A stretch of DNA of 64,000 nucleotides, from assembly GCF_901212655.1 (NCBI RefSeq), contig NZ_CAAKON010000020.1, positions 41,963-105,962 of the forward strand, read 5' to 3'. Within the stretch, counting starts at the first letter, position 1, and each line of letters opens with the position of its first letter. Of this stretch, positions 6,585-15,814 are shown piece by piece. The position numbers were made by a program, and so were the translations under genes. Source of the stretch: Olsenella uli. Its GTDB lineage: Bacteria > Actinomycetota > Coriobacteriia > Coriobacteriales > Atopobiaceae. The notes beneath the pieces were generated by a model that was given only the letters and a program-made list of their open reading frames with translations, searched no databases and was not told the origin of the DNA.

Positions 6585-7715
6585 CTACAGCGAGGCCAGG
6601 AATCCCCCGAGCCGATCGAGGCCACGAGCCAGGTCGTCGTCCGACACGCAGTACGACAGGCGCACGAAGCCCTCCGTGCCAAAGCAGGTACCAGGCACCA
6701 GCGCCACGCCCGCCTCCCGGATGGCACGCTCGCAAAGCTCCTCCGAGCCAAGCCCCGTGCCAGAGACGCTCGGGAACGCATAAAAGGCACCGGCGGGACG
6801 CTCGAGCTCGAGGCCCATGTCCCCAAGCCGCTCGCACACGATCTCACGGCGGCGCCGGTAGGTTTCGCGCATGGGCGCCGGGTCGGTTGCGAGCGCAACC
6901 ACCGCGGCGTCCTGCAGGAAGCTCGGCACGCTCGACACGAGATACTGGTGCATCTTCTGAATCTCGGCCTTGAGCGCAGGCGCGCAGGCAAGCCAGCCGA
7001 GGCGCCATCCCGTCATAGCCCAGGGCTTCGAGAACGAGTCGACCACCACCAGCTGCTCGCGCAGCTCCGGATGCCGCACGGCAAGGCGCTCGAAGGGGTC
7101 GTAGGCAAGCTGGTTGTAGACGTCGTCGCAGATGACGACGAGCCCCTCGCGCGCAGCCACCGAGGCCACCGCGTCGAGCGTCTCGGTGGAGTAGACGCAG
7201 CCCGTGGGATTGTTGGGCGACGTGAGGACGAGTGCCTTCGTATGCGGCGTCACGAGTACCTTGAGCGCGTCGGGGTCGACCTGAAAGCCATTCTCAGACG
7301 TGTCGAGGAAACGCACCTGACCATGGAACGAGCGCACGAGCGTCTCGTAGAGGCCAAACGTCGGCACGGGAATGACGACCTCGTCACCCGGGTCCATTAA
7401 AGACGCAAGCGTGGCCGCAAGGGCCTCCGTGGCGCCGCAGGTGACGATGATCTCGTCCGGACCGTACGAGAGGCCCTGGCCCGCCATGTGGCACGAGAGC
7501 GCCCCGAGCAGCTCGGGACGCCCGTTGTTGGGTGGGTAGTGCGTGAGGCCGCGCGCGAGGGACTCGGAGACGGCCGCCCGAATCGGCTCTGGCGTCTCGA
7601 ACTCGGGCTCGCCGAGCGTGAGCTTGACGCACCCGGGAACCTCGTTGGCGAGGGCCGTGAAGCGCCTGATGCCGCTCGTGGCGAGGCGGGCAAGGTCGGA
7701 GTTTGTGGAACGCAT
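6585..7715 (-). CDS. Pyridoxal-phosphate aminotransferase, class I/II
   Basis: A 376-residue fold-type I aminotransferase. The substrate/cofactor motif SPNNPTG is at 166-172, the cofactor aspartate in VICDDVYNQL near 197, and the Schiff-base lysine K230 in SFSKPWAMTGWRLG. A conserved arginine for the substrate carboxylate lies near the C-terminus (FVRLSYC). The family includes aspartate, aromatic and alanine aminotransferases; the specificity cannot be fixed from motifs. It is monocistronic and stands between the proS terminator and the convergent ABC exporter. Because the window also encodes the aromatic pathway, a role in phenylalanine/tyrosine transamination is possible but unproven. Confidence 0.9.
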   Translation of the reverse strand: MRSTNSDLARLATSGIRRFTALANEVPGCVKLTLGEPEFETPEPIRAAVSESLARGLTHYPPNNGRPELLGALSCHMAGQGLSYGPDEIIVTCGATEALAATLASLMDPGDEVVIPVPTFGLYETLVRSFHGQVRFLDTSENGFQVDPDALKVLVTPHTKALVLTSPNNPTGCVYSTETLDAVASVAAREGLVVICDDVYNQLAYDPFERLAVRHPELREQLVVVDSFSKPWAMTGWRLGWLACAPALKAEIQKMHQYLVSSVPSFLQDAAVVALATDPAPMRETYRRRREIVCERLGDMGLELERPAGAFYAFPSVSGTGLGSEELCERAIREAGVALVPGTCFGTEGFVRLSYCVSDDDLARGLDRLGGFLASL

Positions 7716-7751
7716 CGCGTGGCCTCCAACATGGTGACGAGAGATACGGAA

Positions 7752-7801
7752 AGGCCCACGCGGCGCCCCTCATACCCAACGAGAGGCGAAGCCGCGTGGG
7801 C
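7752..7801 (-). terminator. Terminator at the end of the proS-containing operon
   Basis: A 12-bp perfect stem (ggcccacgcggc 7752-7763 with gccgcgtgggcc 7790-7801) encloses a second short stem; on the minus strand it is followed by TTTCC. It lies 19 bases past the proS stop. Confidence 0.7.
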
Positions 7802-7820
7802 CAAGAATGGTGACTGTGAC

Positions 7821-9536
7821 CTAGGCCCGCTGCGAGCGAACGAGCTCGGCCACCTTGGCGACCACCTCGTCGAGCGAGACCTCGCTGCGCTCGCCCGTGG
7901 CGCGCACCTTGAGCTCGCAGGCACCGCCCTTGACGGCACGCTTGCCAAACACGAGCTGGTATGGGAAGCCCATCAGGTCGTTGTCGGCAAACTTGACGCC
8001 AGCACGCTCCTTGCGGTCGTCCACGACGACCTCGATGCCCTCGGCGGCAAGCCCGTCGACGACGGCCTTCGCGGCAGGCCAGACGAGGTCGTCGTTGACG
8101 TCCAGGGGAACAACGGCAACCTCGTACGGAGCCACGGAGACGGGCCAGATGATGCCGTGCTCGTCGTTGTGCTGCTCCACCACGGCCGCGAGCGTGCGGG
8201 AGACGCCCACGCCATAGCAGCCCATGAGCAGCGGCTTCTCCTTGCCGTCCTCGTCCATGAAGGTGGCGCCCATGGCCGCGGAGTACTTGGTGCCAAGCTG
8301 GAAGACCTGGGACACCTCGATGCCGCGCGCGCCCGCAAGCGGCTTGCCGCAGTGCGGGCAGGGGTCGCCGGCGACGACCGTCACGAGGTCGGCCCACTCG
8401 TCGACCTCGAAGTCGCGGCCCGGGCACGCGCCGGTGTAGTGGTAGTCCACCTCGTTGGCGCCGCAGGCCCACTTCGTGGAGGACTTGAGGCTCTCGTCAC
8501 AGACAAGGCGGATGCCCTCGGGAAGGTTCACCGGGCCGATGAAGCCCTTGTGCAGGTGATTCTCCTCGAGCTCCTCCTCCGTCATGAGGTGGTACTCGCC
8601 AAAGAGGTGCTCGGCCTTGCAGTCGTTGAGCTCGTGGTCGCCCGGAACGATGCAGACCACGGGCGTGCCGTCTTCGGCGATGAGGGCCAAAGACTTGCGG
8701 GTGCCGTTCTCGGGGAAGCCGAAGAACTTGGACACCGCCTCGATGGTGCCCATACCAGGGGTGCTCACCTTCTGCAGGGTGCCGTCGCCCGGGCCCTCCG
8801 TGACCGCGACCTGCGTGGAGGCCGCCTCGTCGTCGGCCGCGAAGCCGCAGGCGTCGCAGTAGACCAGGCTCGCCTCGCCGGCGTCAGCGAGGGCCATGTA
8901 CTCGACGGAGGTGTCGCCGCCGATCTGGCCGGAGTCGGCCACCACGGGCAGGGCCTTGAGCCCGCAGCGGGCGCAGATGTTGGCGTAGGCCCGCTTCATG
9001 TCGTCATAGGTCTCCTGCAGGCTCTCCTGCGTGGCGTTGAAGGAGTAGCCGTCCTTCATGATGAATTCGCGGCCGCGCATGAGGCCAAAGCGCGGGCGGA
9101 TCTCGTCGCGGAACTTGTCCTGGATCTGGTACAGGTTCACGGGAAGCTGCTTGTAGCTCCTCAGCTCGTTGCGCACGAGGTCGGTCAGCGTCTCCTCGTG
9201 GGTGGGGCCAAGCACGAAGTCGCGCTCGTGACGGTCCTTGAAGCGCATGAGCTCGGGGCCGTAGGCGCCGATGCGGCCGCTCTGCTCCCAGAGCGCGGCG
9301 TCCACCATGATGGGGGTCAGGAGTTCCTGGGCCCCGAACGCGTCCATCTCGTCGCGCACGATGGCCTCGATCTTGTTCAGGGAGCGGATGGCCAGCGGCA
9401 GGTACGTGTAGAGGCCGGCCGCCTCCTTGCGGATCATGCCGGCACGCAGCAGCAAACGATGGCTCGCGAGCTCCGCCTCGGCCGGGTCCTCCTTGAGCGT
9501 GGGCGCGTAGAGCCTGGACATGTACATGGGCCTCAT
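7821..9536 (-). CDS. proS: Prolyl-tRNA synthetase, bacterial type
   Basis: The 571-residue class II synthetase charges tRNA-Pro. Motif 1 surrounds the early proline-rich segment, motif 2 includes FRDEIRPRFGLMRGREFIMKD (about residues 135-158), and motif 3 lies near GCYGVGVSRT (about 435-445). The region between about 220 and 400 is the YbaK-like editing insertion that marks the bacterial, not the archaeal/eukaryal, form. The C-terminal anticodon-binding domain runs from about 465. ATG 9536 was chosen: AGGA is six bases upstream, whereas the in-frame TTG at 9542 has none. It is the last gene of the long minus-strand housekeeping block, 37 bases after ispG. Confidence 0.96.
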   Translation of the reverse strand: MRPMYMSRLYAPTLKEDPAEAELASHRLLLRAGMIRKEAAGLYTYLPLAIRSLNKIEAIVRDEMDAFGAQELLTPIMVDAALWEQSGRIGAYGPELMRFKDRHERDFVLGPTHEETLTDLVRNELRSYKQLPVNLYQIQDKFRDEIRPRFGLMRGREFIMKDGYSFNATQESLQETYDDMKRAYANICARCGLKALPVVADSGQIGGDTSVEYMALADAGEASLVYCDACGFAADDEAASTQVAVTEGPGDGTLQKVSTPGMGTIEAVSKFFGFPENGTRKSLALIAEDGTPVVCIVPGDHELNDCKAEHLFGEYHLMTEEELEENHLHKGFIGPVNLPEGIRLVCDESLKSSTKWACGANEVDYHYTGACPGRDFEVDEWADLVTVVAGDPCPHCGKPLAGARGIEVSQVFQLGTKYSAAMGATFMDEDGKEKPLLMGCYGVGVSRTLAAVVEQHNDEHGIIWPVSVAPYEVAVVPLDVNDDLVWPAAKAVVDGLAAEGIEVVVDDRKERAGVKFADNDLMGFPYQLVFGKRAVKGGACELKVRATGERSEVSLDEVVAKVAELVRSQRA

Positions 9537-9573
9537 GGGCAATCCTAACTACGAAGTTGCAACGTTCGAGATT

Positions 9574-10674
9574 CTACCGCTCGAAGCGCTCGGATATCTC
9601 GCTGAAGAGCTCGTCGACGATCCGGTCCTCCGGGACCTTGCGAAGGGTCTCGCCGCCCGCGATGAGCAGGCCCGTTCCCTTGCCGCAGGCAACGCCGATG
9701 TCTGCCCCGCGCGCCTCGCCGGGCCCGTTCACGACGCAGCCCATGACGGCCACGGAGATGGGGGCCCTCACGGCCTGCAGCCTGCGCTCCACCTCGCCGG
9801 CGATGTCGATGAGGTTGACCTGGCAGCGCCCGCAGGTGGGGCAACTCACGAGCTCGGGCGTGCGGCGACGCATGCCAAGCGACTGGAGCAGCTCCCAGGC
9901 CACCGGCACCTCCTCGGTGGGAGGCGCCGTGAGCGACAGGCGCATCGTGTCGCCAATGCCCTCGGAGAGCAGGACGGCAAGCGCGCTCACGTTCTTGACC
10001 GTGCCCTGGCGAACAGTGCCCGCCTCGGTGACGCCCAGGTGGAGCGGCACGTGCGGCAAAAGGCGCGAGAGCTCGCGGTTGGTGAGGATGGTCGCGGGGA
10101 CGTCGTGGACCTTGGCGGACAGCACGATGTCCTCAAATCCGCGATCCTCGAAGTGACGCACGAAGCTGACGGCGCTTTGCACGAGCTTCTCGGGCTGCGT
10201 CAGGTCCTCGCGCGCGTCGATGGCCCGGTCGAGCGAGCCGGCGTTCACGCCGATGCGGATGGGGATGCCGGCCTCGCCTGCCGCGTCGATCACCGCGTCG
10301 ACCCGCTCGAAGGAGCCGATGTTGCCGGGATTGATGCGCAGGGCGGAGGCGCCGCGACGGGCCGCCTCGATGGCAAGGCGATGGTCGAAGTGGATGTCGG
10401 CGACGACGGGAATCGGGGACTCCGCGCAGATCTCGCGGAACCCGTCGAGGGCATCCGCGTGGGGAATCGCCACGCGGACGATCTCGCAGCCGAGGGCCTC
10501 GAGGACGCGAATCTGGGCGAGCGTGGAGGTGGGGTCCGTCGTCTTCGTCGTGCACATGGACTGCACCGAGACGGGGGCGCCGCCGCCAACGGCAACGGCG
10601 CCCACGCGCACCTGATGGGTAAGATCGCGCGGCAGTGGCATGGAGCCGTCTGAGCCGATGCGAAGGTCAATCAT
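9574..10674 (-). CDS. ispG: 4-hydroxy-3-methylbut-2-en-1-yl diphosphate synthase
   Basis: The 366-residue iron-sulfur enzyme makes HMBPP in the MEP isoprenoid pathway. The N-terminal barrel has VSVQSMCTTKT (35-45) and the ADIHFDHR segment (92-99). Cluster ligands are visible as C278 and C281 in SCPTCGRC and C313 in GCVVNGPGEA, with the catalytic glutamate E320. The short bacterial form lacks the plant/chlamydial insert domain. The gene follows the RseP-type protease gene after 6 bases, and with dxr upstream two MEP-pathway steps are in one operon with uppS and cdsA, linking isoprenoid precursor supply to undecaprenyl carrier and phospholipid synthesis. Confidence 0.96.
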   Translation of the reverse strand: MIDLRIGSDGSMPLPRDLTHQVRVGAVAVGGGAPVSVQSMCTTKTTDPTSTLAQIRVLEALGCEIVRVAIPHADALDGFREICAESPIPVVADIHFDHRLAIEAARRGASALRINPGNIGSFERVDAVIDAAGEAGIPIRIGVNAGSLDRAIDAREDLTQPEKLVQSAVSFVRHFEDRGFEDIVLSAKVHDVPATILTNRELSRLLPHVPLHLGVTEAGTVRQGTVKNVSALAVLLSEGIGDTMRLSLTAPPTEEVPVAWELLQSLGMRRRTPELVSCPTCGRCQVNLIDIAGEVERRLQAVRAPISVAVMGCVVNGPGEARGADIGVACGKGTGLLIAGGETLRKVPEDRIVDELFSEISERFER

Positions 10675-10680
10675 CTGAGG

Positions 10681-12072
10681 CTAGCCTCCAAGGACGAAGC
10701 GTACGATGTCCTGCCTGAGGACGAACACAAACAGCAGCATGGCCAGGGCGAGGCCGACGTAGGAGAGGTAGGTCTGCGCCCGATAGGGCACCTGACGCCG
10801 GCTCACGAGCTGGACGAGCTCGATGAGCACCTTGCCGCCGTCCAGAGGCGGGATGGGGATGAGGTTCATGAAGCCGAGCGAGAGCGAGATGGCCGCCATG
10901 AGGAAGAGGAAGTCCGTGACGCCGGAGGAGGCAGCCTCGGACGCCATGACCGAGATGCCCACCACAGAGCTCGACTGAGACACCACCTCCGCGGCATGCT
11001 GGGGCTGGAAGAGCTGCAGCACGTAGCTGGCGGTCATGCCAACGTAGTTCCACGCCACGCGCAGCGAGTCGAGGATTGCGGGATGGTAGAGCTCGGTCGA
11101 GGCCGTGACGCCAAACATGGACTGCCCCGGGAAGGCAGAAGGATCAATCGTGGTGGCGAGCTCCTCGCCGGAGCGCTCGTAGCGCAGCTCGAAGGGCGAG
11201 CCCGCGGCTATGGCAGCCTTGAGGGCGGAGCCCATCTCGGTCCACGTGGCGACCTCTTTGCCGGCGACCGAGGTCACCCTGTCTCCCGCCTCGATGCCGG
11301 ACGCCTCTGCCATGGAGGACGCCTGAACCGCGCCCACGACGCTCACGTCGCGGGCGACCGTGACCCCGCCCACGCTCAGGGTGCCGGCGACAAGCGCGAG
11401 GCCCAGGACGATGTTGACGGCAGGGCCCGCAAGCAGGGTCACGAGGCGCGCCGCGACCCCCTTGCCCTGGTACGTGCGAGCGCGCTCGGAGGCAAGCAGG
11501 GCCTCGGCCCCACCCTCGGGGAGGGTATGCGGCTCCCCAGCCTCCGTGGAGCCCGTCTGGGAGAAGTCATGGCCACGGTCGAATGCCGTGAGCAGCCTCG
11601 CGTCGCGACGGACCGTCTGAAAGCTCTCGGGCCACTCCTTCTGGCCGGGCGTCTCGCCAAGCTCCGGGTCATAGTGGGGCTCAACGCTGGCCCAGTCGAC
11701 GAGCACGGCAAGGGCGGAGAGGGCCTCGTCCTCGGAGCAGCCCGCGTCCCCGGCTATCTGCGCAAGCGTCGCCCTACCCCTGCGCGCAAGGCTCCCCAAC
11801 ACCGCCGCCGCATATGCGCCTGCCTCGCCATCCATGCCGCAGATGCGCGTGTAGCCACCAAGCAGGATGGGCGTCACGCCAACCTCGGTGCCCCGCGAGC
11901 GGCTGCGCCAGGAGAGGCGAAGCCGGCAGGGCATGCCAAGGAAGAACTCCGTCACGCGCATGCCAAAGGCGCGCGCGGAGAGGAAGTGGCCGGCCTCGTG
12001 CACGAAGACGAGGACGCTCAGCAGCACCACGCCCCAGAACACGGCCGAGGCGACACTCGCAAGGACGCTCAT
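10681..12072 (-). CDS. rseP: RseP-type M50 site-2 protease with an unusual insertion
   Basis: This 463-residue membrane metalloprotease cleaves membrane-anchored proteins such as anti-sigma factors. The zinc motif HEAGH is at 25-29 inside the first transmembrane segment; a PDZ domain spans about 240-315; the second metal site NLIPIPPLDGGK is near 400, followed by a last membrane segment. Between GGY (72-74) and the AGP that opens the second membrane segment (215-217) there are about 140 residues, where RseP relatives have about 35. The extra stretch contains a helix-rich segment (about 85-130, LGSLARRGRATLAQIAGDAG) resembling a winged helix. Its role is unknown. The gene overlaps dxr upstream by four bases. 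Confidence 0.9.
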   Translation of the reverse strand: MSVLASVASAVFWGVVLLSVLVFVHEAGHFLSARAFGMRVTEFFLGMPCRLRLSWRSRSRGTEVGVTPILLGGYTRICGMDGEAGAYAAAVLGSLARRGRATLAQIAGDAGCSEDEALSALAVLVDWASVEPHYDPELGETPGQKEWPESFQTVRRDARLLTAFDRGHDFSQTGSTEAGEPHTLPEGGAEALLASERARTYQGKGVAARLVTLLAGPAVNIVLGLALVAGTLSVGGVTVARDVSVVGAVQASSMAEASGIEAGDRVTSVAGKEVATWTEMGSALKAAIAAGSPFELRYERSGEELATTIDPSAFPGQSMFGVTASTELYHPAILDSLRVAWNYVGMTASYVLQLFQPQHAAEVVSQSSSVVGISVMASEAASSGVTDFLFLMAAISLSLGFMNLIPIPPLDGGKVLIELVQLVSRRQVPYRAQTYLSYVGLALAMLLFVFVLRQDIVRFVLGG

Positions 12073-13268
12073 CGGCGCATCCCCTCCAGGGCCGCCTGGG
12101 CGCGACGGCGCGCGTCCCCGTCAACCTCGGAGATCTGCTCGAGCGAGCACACCGGCTCCACGCGCGTGCCGTCCATGACGGACTCGACGACGCGATCGAT
12201 GTCGCAGAAGCCGCAGGCACCCGCGCGGAAGGCCGCGTTGGCAACCTCGTTGGCGGCGTTCATCGCGCACGGAAGCGTGCCACCCACACGGCCCGCCTCG
12301 AGCGCGAGGGCAAGGCACCTGAAGGCCTCGGTGTCCGGCGCCTCGAAGGTCATGGGGGCAAGGCCTCTGTAGTCCACGCGCTCGCACGGGGACTCCCAGC
12401 GCTCGGGATAGCTGAGCGCGTACTGGATGGGAATGCGCATGTCCGAGGGACCGAGCTGCGCCTTCACGGAGCCGTCGGCGAACTCGACCGCGGAGTGAAT
12501 CCGGCTCTGGCGGTGAACCAGGACGTTGATGTCGTCCACCGGGACGTCAAAGAGGTGGTGCGCCTCGATGACCTCGAGGCCCTTGTTCATGAGCGACGCG
12601 GAGTCGATGGTGATCTTGGGCCCCATGGTCCACGTGGGGTGCGCGAGGGCCTCCGCGGCCGTCACGCGCTCGAGCTCATCGCGGCTGCGGCCGAAGAAGG
12701 GGCCGCCCGAGCACGTGAGCCAGATGCAGTGCACGTCGCTCCTGCGCTCGCCCACGAGGCACTGGAAGATGGCGTTGTGCTCAGAGTCCACGGGAAGCAC
12801 GCGGCCAGGCCTGGCCATCGGCATGAGCAGGTCGCCACCCGCCACCAGGGCCTCCTTGTTGGCCGGAGCCCAGACCTTACCTGCCAGAAGCGCCTCGTAG
12901 CTGGCCCAGATGCCGGCCTCGCCCACCACGGCCACAAGCACGCAGTCAACGTCGGGCAGGCTCGCGAGCCTCGTCACGGCATCCCGCCCAAAGTCGACCT
13001 CGCAACCCTCGGGAAGCTCGGAGAGCGCCGGGTCTCCCCTCCTGGCCTCGTCGGCCACGGCCACGTGAGGCACGCCAAATTCGCGCGCGGCCGCAACGAG
13101 CCTCTCGCACGAGGAATTGACGGCCAACGCCGTTACCTTGAGCTTGTCCGCATGCTTGCGGCAGACGTCGAGCGCCTGCGTGCCAATCGAGCCAGATGAG
13201 CCCAGGATGGCTACCCTGAGCGGCCGATGCCGCTCGGCGCGAGCCCAGGTGTCCTCGAAAATCGTCAT
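12069..13268 (-). CDS. dxr: 1-deoxy-D-xylulose 5-phosphate reductoisomerase
   Basis: The 399-residue NADPH enzyme converts DXP to MEP, the first committed step of the MEP pathway. The N-terminal Rossmann motif ILGSSGSIGTQ is at about 21-31; the conserved NKE segment (APANKEALV), the metal/substrate motif DSEHNAIFQCL, the flexible loop SGGPF and the MGPKITIDSASLMNKGLE stretch are all present, so the enzyme looks complete. The canonical LANKESLV is APANKEALV here, a mild variation. It overlaps the 3' end of cdsA (ATGA) and the 5' end of rseP, an arrangement common in actinobacteria and firmicutes. Confidence 0.96.
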   Translation of the reverse strand: MTIFEDTWARAERHRPLRVAILGSSGSIGTQALDVCRKHADKLKVTALAVNSSCERLVAAAREFGVPHVAVADEARRGDPALSELPEGCEVDFGRDAVTRLASLPDVDCVLVAVVGEAGIWASYEALLAGKVWAPANKEALVAGGDLLMPMARPGRVLPVDSEHNAIFQCLVGERRSDVHCIWLTCSGGPFFGRSRDELERVTAAEALAHPTWTMGPKITIDSASLMNKGLEVIEAHHLFDVPVDDINVLVHRQSRIHSAVEFADGSVKAQLGPSDMRIPIQYALSYPERWESPCERVDYRGLAPMTFEAPDTEAFRCLALALEAGRVGGTLPCAMNAANEVANAAFRAGACGFCDIDRVVESVMDGTRVEPVCSLEQISEVDGDARRRAQAALEGMRR

Positions 13269-14224
13269 ATGATTCCCCCAAAGCGAAGGACGAAGTAGGC
13301 CGTCATCGACGCAAAGAGCATCGAGTCAGAGCGGTCGAGCAGGCCGCCGTGGCCGGGCATGAAGTTGCCCGCGTCCTTGACGCCGACGGAGCGCTTGAGG
13401 CGGCTCTCGAACAGGTCGCCGACGACCCCCGCGGCGCCGCAAAGCACGCCTCCCGTCACGGCAAGCATGGGGTTGATGTCCTGCACCCTGAGCCACGCGA
13501 GGATGAGCCAGATGAGCACGGAGCCGGCAAGGCCCCCGACGAGGCCCTCCCAGCTCTTGTTGGGCGAGATGCGCGGGGCCAGCTTGTGCCGGCCGACGCG
13601 AGACCCCACGAGATAGGCGGCGGCGTCGTTCACCCAGACCGAGCCCATGACGCCCAGCGTGAGTAGGGCGCCCTCGACCCCGGGCTCGGAGGCCCTGATG
13701 GTGACGACGGCCGAGAACAGCAGGCCCGTGTAGATGGCGCCAAAGACCGTGACGGCCGCGTCGGCGATGGTTGCCCTTGGCGTGAGCACGTACCAGGTGC
13801 CCACCGCAAGCATGCTGAGCAGGGTCACGGCGGTCTCCGCCTCAGGCCTGAAGAGCGCCACCACCGGATAGAGCACGGCAGCAGCAAGGCCTATGAACTC
13901 GTTGGGCATGCGCCCGCCGAGACGCGCGATACGGTAGAACTCGGAGCAGCACAGCCATGCCATGGCCGTGATGAGCACCATGGTTGGGAACCTGCCCCAG
14001 AACAGGCAGGCAAGCACGCAGAGGACATAGATGGTGCCGCTCGTGGTTCGGGTGAGGAACTTCTCCGTCCACGAGCGGGCGCGCTGGGACCTGAGCCCGC
14101 CGATGACGCGCTCGCCCTCGCGTGCCTCGCGCCGGCGCTCGAGGTTGTCGGACGCGGAATCGATGCTGCGAGGCGCGCGCGTGGAAGTCGCCAGCGTCTC
14201 CCGGGCCTTCTTCCCCGCCATCAC
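13265..14224 (-). CDS. cdsA: Phosphatidate cytidylyltransferase
   Basis: The 319-residue membrane enzyme makes CDP-diacylglycerol from phosphatidate and CTP. About seven to eight hydrophobic segments follow a hydrophilic basic N-terminus of about 60 residues (TM from about 65). The family signature is near the C-terminus: SRLKRSVGVKD, then PGHGGLLDRSDS with its acidic catalytic residues. The N-terminal extension (Arg/Ser/Glu-rich) is longer than in the E. coli enzyme and of unknown use. It overlaps uppS and dxr by four bases each, so the three are translationally coupled. Confidence 0.95.
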   Translation of the reverse strand: MMAGKKARETLATSTRAPRSIDSASDNLERRREAREGERVIGGLRSQRARSWTEKFLTRTTSGTIYVLCVLACLFWGRFPTMVLITAMAWLCCSEFYRIARLGGRMPNEFIGLAAAVLYPVVALFRPEAETAVTLLSMLAVGTWYVLTPRATIADAAVTVFGAIYTGLLFSAVVTIRASEPGVEGALLTLGVMGSVWVNDAAAYLVGSRVGRHKLAPRISPNKSWEGLVGGLAGSVLIWLILAWLRVQDINPMLAVTGGVLCGAAGVVGDLFESRLKRSVGVKDAGNFMPGHGGLLDRSDSMLFASMTAYFVLRFGGII

Positions 14225-15006
14225 TTGGCGATCACGCCGCCGAACCGACGGTCTCGCCCCTGGAAGGAGCGGATGGCGCGAAGGAGCTCCCAGCGGGAGA
14301 AGTCGGGCCAGAGGGTGTCCGTGACGTAGAACTCGCTATAGGCAAGCTGCCACAGCAGGAAGTTCGAGAGCCTCAGCTCGCCGGAGGTGCGGATGAGCAG
14401 GGCCGGATCGGGCAGGCCGGCCGTGTAAAGCGAGGACGAGACAGCGTCCTGATCGATTTGCTCGGGCGAGATTTCTCCGGCGAGCACGCGCTCGGAGAGC
14501 AGACGCGCGGCACGGGAGAGCTCGGCACGGGCGCCGTAGTTCACGGCCAGGGTGAGCGTCATGCCCGTGTGGTTCGCGGTCTCGAAGAGGCCCTGCTCGA
14601 AGACCTCGCGAGTCTGGGCGGGAAGGGCCTCGATGTCCCCGAGGAAGACGAGGCGCACGTTCTCCTGATGAAAGAGCGGCAGCTCCTTCACGAGCGTGGT
14701 CGCAAACAGGTGCATGAGCAGGTCGACCTCATGCTGGGGGCGCTTCCAATTCTCCGTGGAGAAGGCGTAAGCGGACAGGACGTCGATGCCGAGGCGGACG
14801 GACGCGGTGATGGTCTCGCGCAGGCTCTTGATGCCCGCGACGTGCCCCTCGCCGCGCTCCTTGCCCTGGCGGGTTGCCCAGCGGCCGTTGCCGTCCATGA
14901 TCACCGAGATGTGGGAGGGCAAGCGGTCCAGGTCGACGTCGCCCAGAGAGATGTCCTCGGGCGGATTCGCGAAGTATTCGACGAGCTTTTCATCGTCACG
15001 CTGCAC
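14221..15006 (-). CDS. uppS: Isoprenyl transferase (undecaprenyl diphosphate synthase)
   Basis: The cis-prenyltransferase builds the C55 lipid carrier for cell-wall synthesis. The catalytic aspartate stands in VIMDGNGRWAT; further family motifs are YAFSTENW, the VNYGAR segment and DPALLIRTSGELRLSNFLLWQLAYSE with the Mg-binding end. The GTG at 15006 is chosen because GGAG is six bases upstream and the resulting 261 residues fit the family; an ATG at 15105 (294 residues) lacks a ribosome site and adds a hydrophobic stretch not typical of this soluble enzyme. It ends inside the cdsA start. A terminator separates it from frr upstream. Confidence 0.92.
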   Translation of the reverse strand: MQRDDEKLVEYFANPPEDISLGDVDLDRLPSHISVIMDGNGRWATRQGKERGEGHVAGIKSLRETITASVRLGIDVLSAYAFSTENWKRPQHEVDLLMHLFATTLVKELPLFHQENVRLVFLGDIEALPAQTREVFEQGLFETANHTGMTLTLAVNYGARAELSRAARLLSERVLAGEISPEQIDQDAVSSSLYTAGLPDPALLIRTSGELRLSNFLLWQLAYSEFYVTDTLWPDFSRWELLRAIRSFQGRDRRFGGVIAK

Positions 15007-15184
15007 GTGGGTCTCCAAATCCTCGGACCAACAGATAAGAGCAGGTAGCAAGCCGAACAAGTACGCAGCGATTGCATGCGCATATGCAACGGCCCGCCGT
15101 TGCATCGAGCCATTATCGCACGGAAGCCCGAGGCGCGCCCAATGCGAACGAAACCCCTAGACGGCAAAGGGCCGGAAACACAGA

Positions 15185-15213
15185 GCGAGGCCCCCGCAAA
15201 ACGGGAGCCTCGC
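15185..15213 (-). terminator. Terminator after frr
   Basis: GCGAGGC/GCCTCGC with a continuing CCCG/CGGG pair forms a strong stem; on the minus strand it is followed by TCTGTGTTTCC. It lies about 55 bases past frr and before uppS, so the block may be split into two transcripts here. Confidence 0.55.
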
Positions 15214-15268
15214 AGAGAAACCGGAAGTGGAGACGGACACTCTCCAAGCAAGAAGAGCCGCCCGATGC

Positions 15269-15814
15269 CTAGATCTCCATAATCTCGGCTTCCTTGGCCT
15301 TCGTGGCCTCGTCAATCTTCTTGACGAACTCGTCGGTGAGCTTCTGTACCTTAGCCTGCTCGCGACGAACGTCGTCCTCGGAGAGCTCCCCATCGCGCTC
15401 GAGCTTGGCGTTGGCCTCGCGACGGACGTTGCGGACGGCAACCTTTGCCTCCTCGCCGCAGGCCTTGCAGTCCTTGGCAAGCTGCTTGCGGCGCTCGCCC
15501 GTGGGCTTCGGGAACGGCAGACGAATGACGACGCCATCGTTGGAGGGAGTAATGCCAAGGTCAGACTGGGAGATGGCCTTCTCGATGGCGTTCAGGATGC
15601 TCTTGTCATAGGGCTCGACGAGCAGCATCGTGCCCTCAGAGACGCGCACGCCGGCAAGCGCCGTGATGTTCATCGTGGAGCCGTAGGCATCGACCTCGAT
15701 GGAGTCGAGGATATGCGGGTTCGGACGGCCCGTCCTGATGTTGGCGAAGTTGGCTCGAAGGGCCTCGAGGCTCTTCTCCATGCGACCGCGCGCCGTGTCC
15801 AGAATCTCACTCAT
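15269..15814 (-). CDS. frr: Ribosome recycling factor
   Basis: The 181-residue two-domain protein splits post-termination ribosomes with EF-G. The start (EILDTARGRMEKSLEALRANFANIRTGRPNP) and the end (LTDEFVKKIDEATKAKEAEIMEI) are diagnostic, with the beta-rich head domain at about 32-105 between the long helices. Length matches the family (about 185). The ATG shares one base with the pyrH stop (TAATG), a coupling that keeps the two in step. Confidence 0.97.
   Translation of the reverse strand: MSEILDTARGRMEKSLEALRANFANIRTGRPNPHILDSIEVDAYGSTMNITALAGVRVSEGTMLLVEPYDKSILNAIEKAISQSDLGITPSNDGVVIRLPFPKPTGERRKQLAKDCKACGEEAKVAVRNVRREANAKLERDGELSEDDVRREQAKVQKLTDEFVKKIDEATKAKEAEIMEI

Noticed and set aside
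5192..6991. 599-codon minus-strand frame opposite the ABC exporter
   Set aside because: Antisense of a full-length transporter gene with all ATPase motifs; product has no family features.
7488..9548. 686-codon plus-strand frame opposite proS
   Set aside because: Product is low-complexity and the reverse strand encodes the conserved prolyl-tRNA synthetase.
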